From positions 1 to 64,000 of the forward strand of contig NZ_PENZ01000012.1 in assembly GCF_003144395.1 (NCBI RefSeq): 64,000 nt of DNA. The letters are read 5' to 3'. The notes under the pieces are model-generated. The model ran no database searches. It was not told the origin of the DNA and saw nothing but the letters and a program-made list of their open reading frames with translations. This DNA is from Proteus faecis. Lineage in GTDB: Bacteria > Pseudomonadota > Gammaproteobacteria > Enterobacterales > Enterobacteriaceae. This document shows positions 51,177 through 61,687 of the stretch, one piece after another. Within the stretch, counting starts at the first letter, position 1; every line of letters begins with the position of its first letter. The position numbers were made by a program, and so were the translations under genes.

Positions 51177-52271
51177 TTATGATGAAGGGTTTAATGAGTT
51201 AAGTTGTGATTTTTTTAATACCCAAACTCGCCCATAATGATTATAGAAACCTGCCATATGACCAGCATCTTTACCAATTCCATGATAAATATCGAAATGA
51301 TGGCCTTTAATTGCTCCCCCTACATCTAATGCCACCATTAAACGCATTTGATATTCACCTGTAAATTTACCCGCATCATCAAGTAGAGGAATTTCAGCAA
51401 GTAACACCGTTCCGGCTGGAATAATACTTCTGTCAGAAGCCACAGAGGCAAGTGCAACAAGCGGGATAGCACTGGCGCCTCTAACAGGTGTAAAAGGTTC
51501 TGGTTTGAAAAAAACAAACGATGGGTTTTCTTCTAATAATTTTCTCACTTCAGCATCATTGTGCTTATCTGCCCAATCTCTAATAGCAAGCATCGACATA
51601 TCTTTTCTTTCTACTTCACCATTATCAATAAGCACTTTACCAATACTGCGGTAAGGATGTCCGTTTTTCCCTGCATAACCAAAGAACGTTAAAGGTTTGC
51701 CATCACCAAAATCAACATAACCACTTCCCTGAACTTCCATCATAAAATTATCCATAATGGAGTTACTGTACGCTGCAATTAAAGATGGACTTAATGCACC
51801 ATTATAAATAGCTGCACGAGAAGGTAATTTTGAACGACTATTAGTAGGCATTTTATAAAGAGGATATTGGAATTCACCTTGTTGCGTTAAACGAGCTTCA
51901 AGAACAGGTGTATAATATCCAGTAAACTGAACATTACCGTACTTATCAACCCCTTCCATTTGAAATGCAGAAAGATTGAACTGACGTAATTGTCTGGTAT
52001 CTGCACCAGAACGTAACCAGTTTTCAACTGCCTGATAAGTCTCTTTATTACTATTATACAAACGAGATGATGTCTGGTTTATCTGACTTACTTGTTGTAA
52101 GTAATCAGGGCCATTAATGGGGGTACCTTGCGTGTTTGGCGAACTTACTTCAATGAGATCTTGCTTAAGCTTTCCATCTTTATACTGTTGCCCTTGCTCT
52201 GTTGGACGATGACATCCTGACAAGGCAAGCGCTAACATACCTAAAATTAACGATTTTCGCCAAGTAACCAT
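51177..52271 (-). CDS. mltA: Membrane-bound lytic murein transglycosylase A
   Basis: MltA is an outer-membrane lipoprotein that cleaves peptidoglycan to 1,6-anhydromuropeptides. A lipoprotein signal ends in LSGC (Cys20). A two-domain MltA/3D body follows, with FTGYYTPVLEA, MEVQGSGYVDFGDG and the C-terminal aspartate-containing block VALDVGGAIKGHHFDIYHG. The 364 residues match E. coli (365). It lies between tcdA and the initiator tRNA genes as in E. coli. Confidence 0.94.
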   Translation of the reverse strand: MVTWRKSLILGMLALALSGCHRPTEQGQQYKDGKLKQDLIEVSSPNTQGTPINGPDYLQQVSQINQTSSRLYNSNKETYQAVENWLRSGADTRQLRQFNLSAFQMEGVDKYGNVQFTGYYTPVLEARLTQQGEFQYPLYKMPTNSRSKLPSRAAIYNGALSPSLIAAYSNSIMDNFMMEVQGSGYVDFGDGKPLTFFGYAGKNGHPYRSIGKVLIDNGEVERKDMSMLAIRDWADKHNDAEVRKLLEENPSFVFFKPEPFTPVRGASAIPLVALASVASDRSIIPAGTVLLAEIPLLDDAGKFTGEYQMRLMVALDVGGAIKGHHFDIYHGIGKDAGHMAGFYNHYGRVWVLKKSQLNSLNPSS

Positions 52272-52412
52272 TTTTGACCCGCTTAATAACTAAATTTGAG
52301 TGTCGATTTTGAGTTAGAAAGATACCAAAGCAAAATCAATAAAGATATTAATATACTAATTGTAAAGACTTTCTATTATCACCCAATCAATATGACTTTT
52401 AAACATCAAGTA

Positions 52413-52446
52413 TATACTCTAAATAATTTGAAGCATGACGAGTATA
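52413..52446. repeat. Internally deleted ERIC remnant (34 bp)
   Basis: TATACTCTAAATAATTTGAAG is joined directly to CATGACGAGTATA, so only the two ends of an ERIC element remain. Otherwise 52272-52521 holds no gene I can support; a 69-codon frame there is not credible. Confidence 0.7.
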
Positions 52447-52521
52447 ACTGCCTAAATTTGCATCTTGATGTGTTATTTCTGACCGTTTTTAAAAGAAAAC
52501 TGTAAAAATTTCATAAAAAAC

Positions 52522-52549
52522 TTGCAACTCGGCAGATCCTGAGTATAGT
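52522..52549 (+). promoter_or_regulatory. Initiator tRNA operon promoter
   Basis: TTGCAA (52522-52527), a 16 bp spacer and TATAGT (52544-52549) are followed by a GCCCC discriminator, a stable-RNA promoter layout. The first tRNA gene begins 15 nt after the -10. Confidence 0.8.
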
Positions 52550-52564
52550 GCCCCTCTGTGGAGA

Positions 52565-52641
<77 letters not shown>

Positions 52642-52671
52642 ATTCACAAAGCAGTAAGTTATAGTATCAGT

Positions 52672-52748
<77 letters not shown>

Positions 52749-52770
52749 ATTCTATAAACAACAATTCAGT

Positions 52771-52847
<77 letters not shown>

Positions 52848-52869
52848 ATTCTATAAACAACAATTCAGT

Positions 52870-52946
<77 letters not shown>

Positions 52947-52968
52947 ATTCTATAAACAACAATTCAGT

Positions 52969-53045
<77 letters not shown>

Positions 53046-53186
53046 ATTTCTCTTCAAAATAGTCTCTTAATCTACTTTCTCTCTTAATTTACAAACCTAA
53101 TTATATCACTCATAGATTTGCGTCATTCACTGTTATTTATTTCAATAACACATTGTATTAGATGGATTTATTGTATTAAAAATACA

Positions 53187-53231
53187 ATAAAAAATCCCAA
53201 TAGAAAGCGCATAAGATTGACTTTCTACTGG
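53187..53231 (-). terminator. Terminator of amiC
   Basis: The arms CCAATAGAAAG (53197-53207) and CTTTCTACTGG (53221-53231) pair with one mismatch. On the minus strand GGGATTTTTTATTG follows. It lies 22 nt after amiC. Confidence 0.75.
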
Positions 53232-53253
53232 AATAGAAAAAATATGAAAAAAA

Positions 53254-54516
53254 TTAGCTACGATCAGCTAATGTTAATTCGCCACCATTAGCGAAATAAG
53301 CTTTGATCCCTTTGAAAATAGATTCTGCAATCTGTTGCTGGAATTTAGCTGTTTTTAGTTTTTTCTCTTCTTCGATATTACTGATAAAAGCAGTTTCTAC
53401 TAAGATGGATGGGATCTCTGGCGCTTTTAATACCGCAAAACCGGCCTGATCGACTTTATTTTTATGCAGTTTATTAATACCGCCTAATAACTTAAGCACT
53501 TCACTACCAAATTTTAGGCTGTCATTAATAGTCGCCGTTTGCACAAGATCAAGCATTGCATGGTCTACATACCGATCGCCACTTTTACTCACGCCACCAA
53601 TTAAGTCAGACTCATTTTGTGTTTGAGCAAGATAGCGTGCTGTATTACTTGTTGCGCCCGTTTTTGATAATGCAAAAACAGATGAACCCCTTGCTGCACG
53701 ATTTGTAAACGCATCAGCATGGATAGAGACAAATAAATCCGCTTGCATTTTTCTCGCTTTAGCAACACGTACTGTCAATGGGATAAAGACGTCTTCATTA
53801 CGTGTCATATACGCCTTCATTTTGGCATCTTTATCAATAAGCGTTCTTAAACGACGAGCAATTTGTAAAACCACATCCTTTTCACGTGTTTTATATTTAC
53901 CAATTGCCCCCGGATCCTCTCCACCATGGCCAGGGTCGATCATGATAATAATAGGTCTATCGCGCCCTGCTCTACCCGGTTTACGGGTATCCGTTTGTGC
54001 CGGCACAGCTTGCTGTAAATCACCATCGTTATATTCACGCAAGAGTGCTAAGAGAGGATCATCTTCAGTGTCAGCACCATGGCTTGGATAGAAATCTAAT
54101 ACCAAACGGTTTTTAAATTCAGCCACAGGTTTAAGCGTAAACATTTGTGGTTGTACAGGCGTTTTTACTTCAAATACCAGTCGTACTGTTTTAGGTGTAT
54201 TTTGACCAACGCGAATAAGCTTTAAATACGGATCGCTAGTCTGAACCTGATTAGCGACACCTTTCAGTACGCTATTAAGTTGAATACCTTCTAAATCCAC
54301 CACAATACGTTCAGGATTTGATAATGCAAACTGACGATATTTCAGTGGCGTACTGGATTCTATAGTCACGCGAGTATAAGTCGAGGCAGGCCAAACCCTC
54401 ACAGCAACAATAGATGCTGTGGCAGCAAAACCAGCAGGACTAACACTTAACAATAATAACGCGCCAATTCCTTTAACAAGACGACGACGAGTTTGATTGT
54501 GCTCAGAATGACTCAT
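53254..54516 (-). CDS. amiC: N-acetylmuramoyl-L-alanine amidase AmiC
   Basis: AmiC is a periplasmic zinc amidase that splits septal peptidoglycan in cell separation and is activated by NlpD. A twin-arginine signal (RRR at 10-12, then LVKG and a hydrophobic stretch) directs Tat export. An AMIN domain (about 35-150) targets the septum. The C-terminal amidase_3 domain carries the zinc-site blocks [12 protein letters not shown] and SIHADAF and the catalytic ETAFISN. The 420 residues match E. coli (417). Confidence 0.94.
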   Translation of the reverse strand: MSHSEHNQTRRRLVKGIGALLLLSVSPAGFAATASIVAVRVWPASTYTRVTIESSTPLKYRQFALSNPERIVVDLEGIQLNSVLKGVANQVQTSDPYLKLIRVGQNTPKTVRLVFEVKTPVQPQMFTLKPVAEFKNRLVLDFYPSHGADTEDDPLLALLREYNDGDLQQAVPAQTDTRKPGRAGRDRPIIIMIDPGHGGEDPGAIGKYKTREKDVVLQIARRLRTLIDKDAKMKAYMTRNEDVFIPLTVRVAKARKMQADLFVSIHADAFTNRAARGSSVFALSKTGATSNTARYLAQTQNESDLIGGVSKSGDRYVDHAMLDLVQTATINDSLKFGSEVLKLLGGINKLHKNKVDQAGFAVLKAPEIPSILVETAFISNIEEEKKLKTAKFQQQIAESIFKGIKAYFANGGELTLADRS

Positions 54517-54705
54517 GAAAATATTCCAAAAAAACGATTAACGTCAATAAACTCTAAAAAGAGATAAAAAAAGTTAAGAACAAAAAACTTTACCCAATCC
54601 ACACTTCACTGTCACTTAAAAACAGCACAATTACTCACTTTTACACGAATATTCTGCCTTCAGGTAAAACAATAAGATAGGATTTTACTTGCCATTCCTC
54701 CTTAA

Positions 54706-54744
54706 AAAGAATAAAAATACATTAAATGCGAATAAAAATTCACT
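54706..54744 (+). promoter_or_regulatory. ArgR operator (paired ARG boxes) of argA
   Basis: Two 18 bp boxes, AAAGAATAAAAATACATT (54706-54723) and TGCGAATAAAAATTCACT (54727-54744), are separated by 3 bp. That is the standard spacing of ARG boxes, and each departs little from the consensus TGAAT-N4-ATTCA. A -35-like TTGCCA (54689-54694) lies just upstream, so the boxes cover the likely -10. Arginine-dependent repression of argA by ArgR is established in E. coli. Confidence 0.75.
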
Positions 54745-54756
54745 TGAGAGGGTTTT

Positions 54757-56091
54757 ATGAAAGAGCGTAGCACCGAATTGGTCGATGGATTCCGCCACTC
54801 GGTTCCGTATATTAATGCACATAGAGGCAAAACATTTGTCATTATGTTGGGTGGCGAAGCCATTGCTCACGAAAATTTCCCATCCATCATTAATGATATT
54901 GGGTTGTTACATAGCCTAGGTATTCGTTTAGTGGTTGTTTATGGTGCTCGCCCACAAATTGATGCTGCTCTTGAAGTACAAAAAGTATCTCCGATTTATC
55001 ATAAACATACGCGTATCACAGATAGTAAAACCTTAGAAATCGTGAAACAAGCTGCAGGTACATTGCAACTCGATATTACAGCTCGCCTATCAATGAGTTT
55101 AAGTAATACTCCATTACAAGGTGCCCATATTAATGTTGTCAGTGGTAACTTTGTTATCGCGCAACCATTAGGGGTTGATGATGGCGTTGATTACTGTCAT
55201 AGCGGAAAAATTCGTCGTATTGATGAAGAAGCTATTCATCGCCAGTTAGACAGTAATGCTATTGTATTAATTGGCCCTGTTGCAGTCTCTGTTACGGGGG
55301 AAAGCTTTAATCTTACCTCAGAGGAAGTGGCAACACAGCTTGCGATAAAACTTAAAGCACAAAAACTAATTGGTTTTTGCTCATTTCAAGGTGTTGCCGA
55401 TGAAGAAGGCCACATTGTTTCTGAACTGCTACCTAATCAAGCCGAAGATAAAATTCTAGAACTACAAACAGAAGGTGATTACCATTCAGGCACAGTAAGA
55501 TTCTTACGGGGAGCGGTTAAAGCCTGTCGTCGAGGTGTAGAACGCAGCCACTTACTAAGTTATCAATCTGATGGTGCTCTTATTCAAGAATTATTCTCTC
55601 GTGATGGTATTGGTACTCAAATCGTCATGGAGAGTGCAGAGAAAGTTCGTAGAGCAAATATTAATGATATTGGTGGCATACTCGAACTTATTCGCCCATT
55701 AGAACAGCAAGGTATTTTAGTTAGACGCTCAAGAGAACAATTGGAAATTGAAATTGATCAATTTACTATTATTGAACGCGATAATATGACTATTGCATGT
55801 GCAGCGCTCTACCCTTATCCATCAGAAAAAATTGGCGAAATGGCGTGTGTGGCAGTACATCCTGATTATCGTAGCTCTTGTCGTGGTGAAGTTTTGCTAC
55901 AACGGATTTCGGCACATGCTAAGCAATTAGGGTTAGAAAAGCTGTTTGTTCTAACAACTCGCAGCATACACTGGTTTCAAGAAAAAGGATTTGAACCTGC
56001 TGAAATTGATAAATTGCCCATTGAAAAACAAGCACTTTATAATTACCAACGTCGCTCTAAAATTTTGATTTTAGACTTACATAAAGAGTAA
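54757..56091 (+). CDS. argA: N-acetylglutamate synthase ArgA
   Basis: ArgA acetylates glutamate, the first step of arginine synthesis, and is inhibited by arginine. An N-terminal amino-acid-kinase-like domain (about 1-290, with [14 protein letters not shown]) binds arginine. A C-terminal GNAT domain (about 295-444) has the acetyl-CoA block [17 protein letters not shown]. The 444 residues match E. coli (443). GAGAGGG is the ribosome site. It is divergent from amiC and ends in a terminator shared with recD. Confidence 0.95.
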   Translation: MKERSTELVDGFRHSVPYINAHRGKTFVIMLGGEAIAHENFPSIINDIGLLHSLGIRLVVVYGARPQIDAALEVQKVSPIYHKHTRITDSKTLEIVKQAAGTLQLDITARLSMSLSNTPLQGAHINVVSGNFVIAQPLGVDDGVDYCHSGKIRRIDEEAIHRQLDSNAIVLIGPVAVSVTGESFNLTSEEVATQLAIKLKAQKLIGFCSFQGVADEEGHIVSELLPNQAEDKILELQTEGDYHSGTVRFLRGAVKACRRGVERSHLLSYQSDGALIQELFSRDGIGTQIVMESAEKVRRANINDIGGILELIRPLEQQGILVRRSREQLEIEIDQFTIIERDNMTIACAALYPYPSEKIGEMACVAVHPDYRSSCRGEVLLQRISAHAKQLGLEKLFVLTTRSIHWFQEKGFEPAEIDKLPIEKQALYNYQRRSKILILDLHKE

Positions 56092-56102
56092 TTAATCATC
56101 AT

Positions 56103-56142
56103 AAAAAAAGACAGGCCCCCTCTCAATGCCTGTCTTTTTTAT
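56103..56142. terminator. Bidirectional terminator between argA and recD
   Basis: The 11 bp arms AAAAGACAGGC (56106-56116) and GCCTGTCTTTT (56128-56138) are flanked by A and T runs. It serves the convergent argA and recD genes. Confidence 0.85.
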
Positions 56143-56162
56143 TTTCTATTATTCACTAACAG

Positions 56163-58073
56163 CTAATAACGTAACTTATCAATTAATCCGCTTCGACGTT
56201 GAATACGTGTGTGTATTGCCATTCTCACCATAGACTCTGAAGCATAAAGAGAAAGCTTCTGTTTAGCACGTGTTAATGCGGTATACAGCAATTCACGACT
56301 AACAACAGGTGAAAACTTATCGGGTAGCACTAACGCTGTATGGGTAAATTCAGAACCTTGTGATTTATGCACTGTCATTACATATGCGGTTTCATGTTGT
56401 GGTAATCGACTCGGTTGGATCGCTTTCAATTTTCCATCAGGTAGTTGAAAAAAAGCCTTCATTTCACCTTCATCGTTATTAAGCATAATACCAATATCAC
56501 CATTAAACAGACCTAATGTACTATCATTTCGTTGGATCATAATGGGGCGTCCAATATAATCACTTTGATAACTATTTGTAGGACGGCGGATCAATCGCTG
56601 GCGATGCAATAACATTTCAATTCTGTCATTTAACCCACTCACACCAAAAGGGCCTTCTCTTCGCGCACACAATAAACGGTATTGGTTAAATGCATTAAGA
56701 ATAATATCAGGTGAGGCTTTTTGAGAAACTAAAGTGAGATATTCTCGATAGGCATTAACGGCATCTTGAATCATCAGTAAATAACTTTCTTTTGACTCCA
56801 AAGCAATAAAGCTCACATCTTGGGGCTCTAATGCTATTTCAAGCTGTTGTGGACTAATCTCTGCTTTTTTTAGTAACGTAATCGCTGTTTTGGTCTGCCC
56901 TTTATTAACCGCAAAAGCCAGTTGCCCTATCCCTGAATCTTCACCAAAACGATAACTTTTACGTAATAGACACAGAGAGTCACTGACGACAGATACTGGC
57001 GTTTGAGAAACTGGAATAATATCCGTAGATTTAACCAATTCACCTTGAGTTAAGTGATTAATCTGCTCAAATCTTTTTTGACTGAAACCATCTTCAGCAA
57101 AACGGCAGATATCACCTAATACAGCACCTGCCTCAACAGAAGCAAGTTGGTCTTTATCACCTAAGAAAATAACATGACATTTTAATGGAAGCGCATCAAT
57201 CAAACGCGCCATCATAGGTAAATCAACCATTGAGGCTTCATCAACAACTAAAATATCAAGCTGTAATGGATTATCTTTATGGTAGCGCACTTGCTGGCTT
57301 TCAGGTTGAGCACCTAATAAGCGATGAATAGTTTGTGCCTGCTTTGGCATCCATTTATTTTCTTCTTCACTTAAATTAAGTTGCGCTAAGGCGTTACCTA
57401 AAGATTCCGTTAATCTTGCTGCCGCTTTACCTGTAGGAGCGGCTAATTGAATAATTGGCTTTTCATTCGATGTGAGCATCACAAAAGCAGCTAAAATTTT
57501 AGCAACGGTTGTCGTTTTACCTGTTCCTGGACCGCCAGAAATAATGGAAATGGGGCTGGTGATAGCAACGCTGGCAGCTACTTTTTGCCAATTTGTTTCT
57601 TGGTTTTCTTTCGTTGCTGGAAAAAGTTGGTTGAGTATCTTAATTAATTCATTTTCATCAATATCAACAATAGCCTGATCACGCCTAAAAAACTGAGCAA
57701 CTTTCTCTTCATAGCTCCACATTCTTTGTAGATAAAGATATTCATTATCTAAAATAATGGGAAAGGGGGAATCATCGCGACTTTGACTAACGCAATGACA
57801 ATGAGTCAACTCTTCTACTATTTTTTTAGCAGAAGGTTTACCCATTTTTTGCCAAATCTCTTGTGCAAACTCTTTTTGTCTACCATCGAATAATTGATCT
57901 TTTTGAATAATATTCAATGGTAAACAAACGTGACCCGCTCCAGTTTGAGCACTCAAATAAGCAAATACAAACAGCAAAATAGGGTTTTCATCTTCAACCA
58001 GCATTTGTGCAAATCGAAGATCTAAAGGTCGTAATAAGTTTTGTGTAATCGCTTGTTCTAAGAGTTTGATCAT
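56163..58073 (-). CDS. recD: Exodeoxyribonuclease V alpha subunit RecD
   Basis: RecD is the 5'-3' helicase of RecBCD, which resects double-strand breaks and, after Chi, loads RecA. It is a superfamily 1B helicase with Walker A GGPGTGKTTT (K186), DEASMVDLPMM (Walker B) and the C-terminal VMTVHKSQGSEF and YTALTRAKQKL motifs. The 636 residues exceed the 608 of E. coli; the extra length is in the middle. It begins 2 nt after recB, and the order ptrA-recB-recD is conserved. Confidence 0.95.
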   Translation of the reverse strand: MIKLLEQAITQNLLRPLDLRFAQMLVEDENPILLFVFAYLSAQTGAGHVCLPLNIIQKDQLFDGRQKEFAQEIWQKMGKPSAKKIVEELTHCHCVSQSRDDSPFPIILDNEYLYLQRMWSYEEKVAQFFRRDQAIVDIDENELIKILNQLFPATKENQETNWQKVAASVAITSPISIISGGPGTGKTTTVAKILAAFVMLTSNEKPIIQLAAPTGKAAARLTESLGNALAQLNLSEEENKWMPKQAQTIHRLLGAQPESQQVRYHKDNPLQLDILVVDEASMVDLPMMARLIDALPLKCHVIFLGDKDQLASVEAGAVLGDICRFAEDGFSQKRFEQINHLTQGELVKSTDIIPVSQTPVSVVSDSLCLLRKSYRFGEDSGIGQLAFAVNKGQTKTAITLLKKAEISPQQLEIALEPQDVSFIALESKESYLLMIQDAVNAYREYLTLVSQKASPDIILNAFNQYRLLCARREGPFGVSGLNDRIEMLLHRQRLIRRPTNSYQSDYIGRPIMIQRNDSTLGLFNGDIGIMLNNDEGEMKAFFQLPDGKLKAIQPSRLPQHETAYVMTVHKSQGSEFTHTALVLPDKFSPVVSRELLYTALTRAKQKLSLYASESMVRMAIHTRIQRRSGLIDKLRY

Positions 58074-58075
58074 TT

Positions 58076-61000
58076 TTATTTCTCACCGGCTACATCGGGT
58101 TTGCTACTTTGTCCTGTAAATAGTGAATCTAATGCCAAAACAAAAGCTTCATCAGGCAAATAGGCATAAACACCATTTCCAGGGTGTGCTTTGTCTATAC
58201 CACGTAAAAAGAGGTAATAAATTCCGCCAAAGTGACTTTTGTAATCATAATCAGGGATGCGCTGTTGTAAAAAGCGATGTAACGCTAAGGTATAGAGTTG
58301 ATATTGTAAATCGTAGCGATGATCCATCATTGCATTCATCATCGCTTCTTGTGTGTAATCCTCACTCGATTCACCTAACCAATTCGATTTATAATCCACA
58401 ACATAGTATTTACCTTCCCAAGAAAAGACTAAGTCAATAAAGCCTTTAAGCATCCCTTCTACTTGTTGAAATTGCAGAGCTGGACAACGTCTTGACAGAG
58501 GGTCAAACTGACTAATTAACTGAGTTAATTGGGCTGATGATAGCTCTTTCTCAATAGGTAAATAGAACTGTAACTCATCAAGTTGTTGTGATTTTGGGAT
58601 ATCAGCCAAGCACAACCCTTGAGAATTAAGCGGTGTATGAAACAGTGTTTCCATCCATGTAACTAAAAGGGGAGCCCACTTTTCATCAAAACCTTGAACG
58701 CTCAATTGTTCTTGCATCCACTGTTCATCAATAGGTTGCGAAAAATCTAATACTTCCAGCAAACTATGTAAGAACGTTCCTGCGACTGCACCACGAGGGA
58801 AATGATGAATAGAGTTTTCATCAATCTCTTCTTGTCGTTTCTCACCTTTAGCATCTGTATCAAGCCCTGGTGCGATAGATTGCACCAAAGCCTCAATATC
58901 ACCTAAATCAAAATGATAATGACGATTTGAATGCTGATAGGTTAATCCTGAATAACTTGTTATACGCCAATTATCATGGATCTGACGTTTAAATATAGCA
59001 GCTTCAAGGTTGGTTTCAGGGGCTAATTGAGCTTGGTAGCGATGCGCTGATATATTATCAAGCGTTGTAACACTGATATTATCATCTAATAAGACATGAA
59101 TTGCTTGATGCAATAATTCACTATTACCTTCTTCGCCTTGCTGTAATAAATACCCTAAAGCATTTTTATGCAAATCAGTAAGCCCAGACTTACGTTTATT
59201 CCCTTTGACAAGAGGAGCTACACCAACATAACAGCAAAATTTAGAGCGCGTTAATGCCACATAAAGTAAGCGTAAATCTTCAGCTAAGCGCTCTTCATCC
59301 GCTAAGCGTAAACTTTCAGGTCGGCTAAAAATATCTAATTTTGCGTAAAATTTATCTCTATCATGATAAAGAGCCCCTTTTTGCTCTTGGTAATTACAAG
59401 CAAAAGGTAAGCAAACAATAGGATATTCAAGACCTTTAGATTTATGGATAGTACAAATTCGCACAAGATTTCGGTCACTTTCCAAACGCATTTGTTGGCT
59501 TTCAGATTGCGCATCAGGATGAGAAATCTGTTGTGCTAACCAACGAATAAGAGCATGTTCACTATCGAGTTGTAATGATGTTTCTTGTAATAACTCACCA
59601 ATATGCATGATATCGGTAAGCCGGCGTTCGCCATCAATACTTGCGAGTAAATTTTCTGCAATTTGATTATCCATCATGATTTTGCGCAACATTGGTAAAA
59701 CACCACGCTTTTGCCATAATACATAATAATCAGCAAACTTCTCCACGTAACTATTCCAGTGAGCCTCACTGCGGTTCAAATCATCAATTTGCTTTGCGCT
59801 AAAACCAAATAATCGGCTGGCTAACGAAGCCCTTAAAACTCGCTCTTTTTCAGGTGTTACAACCGCTTGTAATAACCAAAGTAGATCTTTAGCTTCGTTG
59901 GTTTCAAAAACACTTTCACGATTGGATAAAAATACTGACTGTATTGAAAGTAAATTCAATGCATCACGGATCAGTATCGCTTCTCTACGGCTACGCACCA
60001 ATACCATAATATCAGCAGACGTAACTGTTTTTTTTGCATTTTGCTCAATCAACCAAGCCTGTTGCTGATCCCCTGCTGATAACCAATCACGAATTTGTGC
60101 GGCACATTGTGCTGCCATAATTTGCTCATAATTTCCCGTAGAAACACTTTCGCCTTCAACAAGCCAAAAATTAAAAGGTGAAACCGGTTTATCATGGTAA
60201 ACAAAGGCCATGTCTTGATTTTTTTCAGCCGAGCTTACTTCAATAAAAGGGATATGCTCAAATAAAAAAGGGGTATTAGAACGCATAAAAAGCTTGTTAA
60301 CGGCATTCACCATACCCGGCGCAGAGCGCCAGTTAGTATTTAATGTATAGTGATGAGATGTCTGCTTTCGAGCTTGAATATAAGTAAAAATATCCGCCCC
60401 CCGGAAAGCATAAATTGCCTGTTTAGGATCACCAATAAACAACAACCCACTGTTTTCATACTCACCATAAATCGCATCAAAAATACGATATTGTTGGGGA
60501 TCCGTATCTTGGAATTCATCGATCATTGCAACAGGATAGCGTTCACGAATAGCTTGCGCTAAAGCTTCACCACCTTCACGTTTCAATGCTCTATCTAAAC
60601 GTGTTAATAAATCATCAAATCCCATTTCACCGCGACGCATCTTTTCATTTTCAATGCCTTGGCGTATTTCAGGGATCGCATTGACCAGAATAACATCACG
60701 CAGAGTTAAGCTCTGCTTTGTTAATCGTTCAATTTCAACAAAAAGAATATGTTCTGGTGCTGGGCCTTTAGTGCTCTTCTCATTCAGCGTTTCTTGCGAA
60801 AAACGAACCAAACAATCTGGTAATTGATAGTTTTTCGTTTCTGATGTTGACGCCCACAAGGTTATTTCTTCAATCCATTTAGGTAAGAAGCGACTGCTAT
60901 AACTACGTTTATCAACACCCGAAGCTGTTATCCATGCTTCAACTTCATGTTGATGTGCATGCCAACGCGCTTTTACCTTGTTAATTGCTTCAATAACCGC

Positions 61001-61687
61001 TTGATGACGCTCTTTGACTGATTCATTTTCACTGTCTAATGCCACACCTTCAATTTCGGGCATTTCACCTTGTAAATAAGGCTGTATTTCATAAAGCAGT
61101 TGTTCAGGGCCAGACCAAATCTGGCTTACTGCATTAGCAACATCATAAGAAAGTGGATAACAATGACGACGCCAGAAGTCAGCACATACCCGTTTTTTGA
61201 GCTCATATTCATCTTGGATCAAGACTTGTTCAAACAAGACGCCTGATTCAAATGCATTGTTTGCCAACATACGCTGACAAAAACCATGAATAGTATAAAT
61301 AGCCGCTTCATCCATTTGGCGCTCTGCTTCTAGCAACCATTGTGCCGCCAGCTCTTTATTAGGGATCTGTTTAAGTAACTCGTGGTAAGTATCATTGCAA
61401 CTTTCAACATCGTGACGAATACAGGCAAGTCTTAGTTCATGGATATTTTTGCGAATACGTGCTCGTAATTCATCTGTCGCCGCATCCGTAAATGTCACAA
61501 CTAAAATCTCTTCAACATTGAGAGGGCGGTAAAATGCAGACTCTCCGCCTAACCCAAGAAGCAACCGTAAATACAACAACCCGATTGTATAAGTTTTCCC
61601 TGTTCCTGCTGACGCCTCAATGAGGCGTCTTTGGTACAGCGGAAGTGTATACGGGTTTAGTGGCTGTGCCTGTATCACTTCACTCAC
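58076..61687 (-). CDS. recB: Exodeoxyribonuclease V beta subunit RecB
   Basis: RecB is the 3'-5' helicase and the nuclease of RecBCD. An N-terminal UvrD-type helicase has Walker A EASAGTGKTYT (K31), DEFQDTDPQQYRIF and the motif VI region LYVALTRSKF. The C-terminal nuclease domain has the catalytic block YVVDYKSNW, preceded by an acidic DLVF site, and the QYQLYTLALHRFL helix. The 1203 residues compare with 1180 in E. coli. Its ATG overlaps the ptrA stop by 4 nt. Confidence 0.96.
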   Translation of the reverse strand: MSEVIQAQPLNPYTLPLYQRRLIEASAGTGKTYTIGLLYLRLLLGLGGESAFYRPLNVEEILVVTFTDAATDELRARIRKNIHELRLACIRHDVESCNDTYHELLKQIPNKELAAQWLLEAERQMDEAAIYTIHGFCQRMLANNAFESGVLFEQVLIQDEYELKKRVCADFWRRHCYPLSYDVANAVSQIWSGPEQLLYEIQPYLQGEMPEIEGVALDSENESVKERHQAVIEAINKVKARWHAHQHEVEAWITASGVDKRSYSSRFLPKWIEEITLWASTSETKNYQLPDCLVRFSQETLNEKSTKGPAPEHILFVEIERLTKQSLTLRDVILVNAIPEIRQGIENEKMRRGEMGFDDLLTRLDRALKREGGEALAQAIRERYPVAMIDEFQDTDPQQYRIFDAIYGEYENSGLLFIGDPKQAIYAFRGADIFTYIQARKQTSHHYTLNTNWRSAPGMVNAVNKLFMRSNTPFLFEHIPFIEVSSAEKNQDMAFVYHDKPVSPFNFWLVEGESVSTGNYEQIMAAQCAAQIRDWLSAGDQQQAWLIEQNAKKTVTSADIMVLVRSRREAILIRDALNLLSIQSVFLSNRESVFETNEAKDLLWLLQAVVTPEKERVLRASLASRLFGFSAKQIDDLNRSEAHWNSYVEKFADYYVLWQKRGVLPMLRKIMMDNQIAENLLASIDGERRLTDIMHIGELLQETSLQLDSEHALIRWLAQQISHPDAQSESQQMRLESDRNLVRICTIHKSKGLEYPIVCLPFACNYQEQKGALYHDRDKFYAKLDIFSRPESLRLADEERLAEDLRLLYVALTRSKFCCYVGVAPLVKGNKRKSGLTDLHKNALGYLLQQGEEGNSELLHQAIHVLLDDNISVTTLDNISAHRYQAQLAPETNLEAAIFKRQIHDNWRITSYSGLTYQHSNRHYHFDLGDIEALVQSIAPGLDTDAKGEKRQEEIDENSIHHFPRGAVAGTFLHSLLEVLDFSQPIDEQWMQEQLSVQGFDEKWAPLLVTWMETLFHTPLNSQGLCLADIPKSQQLDELQFYLPIEKELSSAQLTQLISQFDPLSRRCPALQFQQVEGMLKGFIDLVFSWEGKYYVVDYKSNWLGESSEDYTQEAMMNAMMDHRYDLQYQLYTLALHRFLQQRIPDYDYKSHFGGIYYLFLRGIDKAHPGNGVYAYLPDEAFVLALDSLFTGQSSKPDVAGEK

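Noticed and set aside
52296-52505. 69-codon frame before the tRNA array
   Set aside because: It runs through an ERIC remnant, has no ribosome site and ends at the tRNA promoter.
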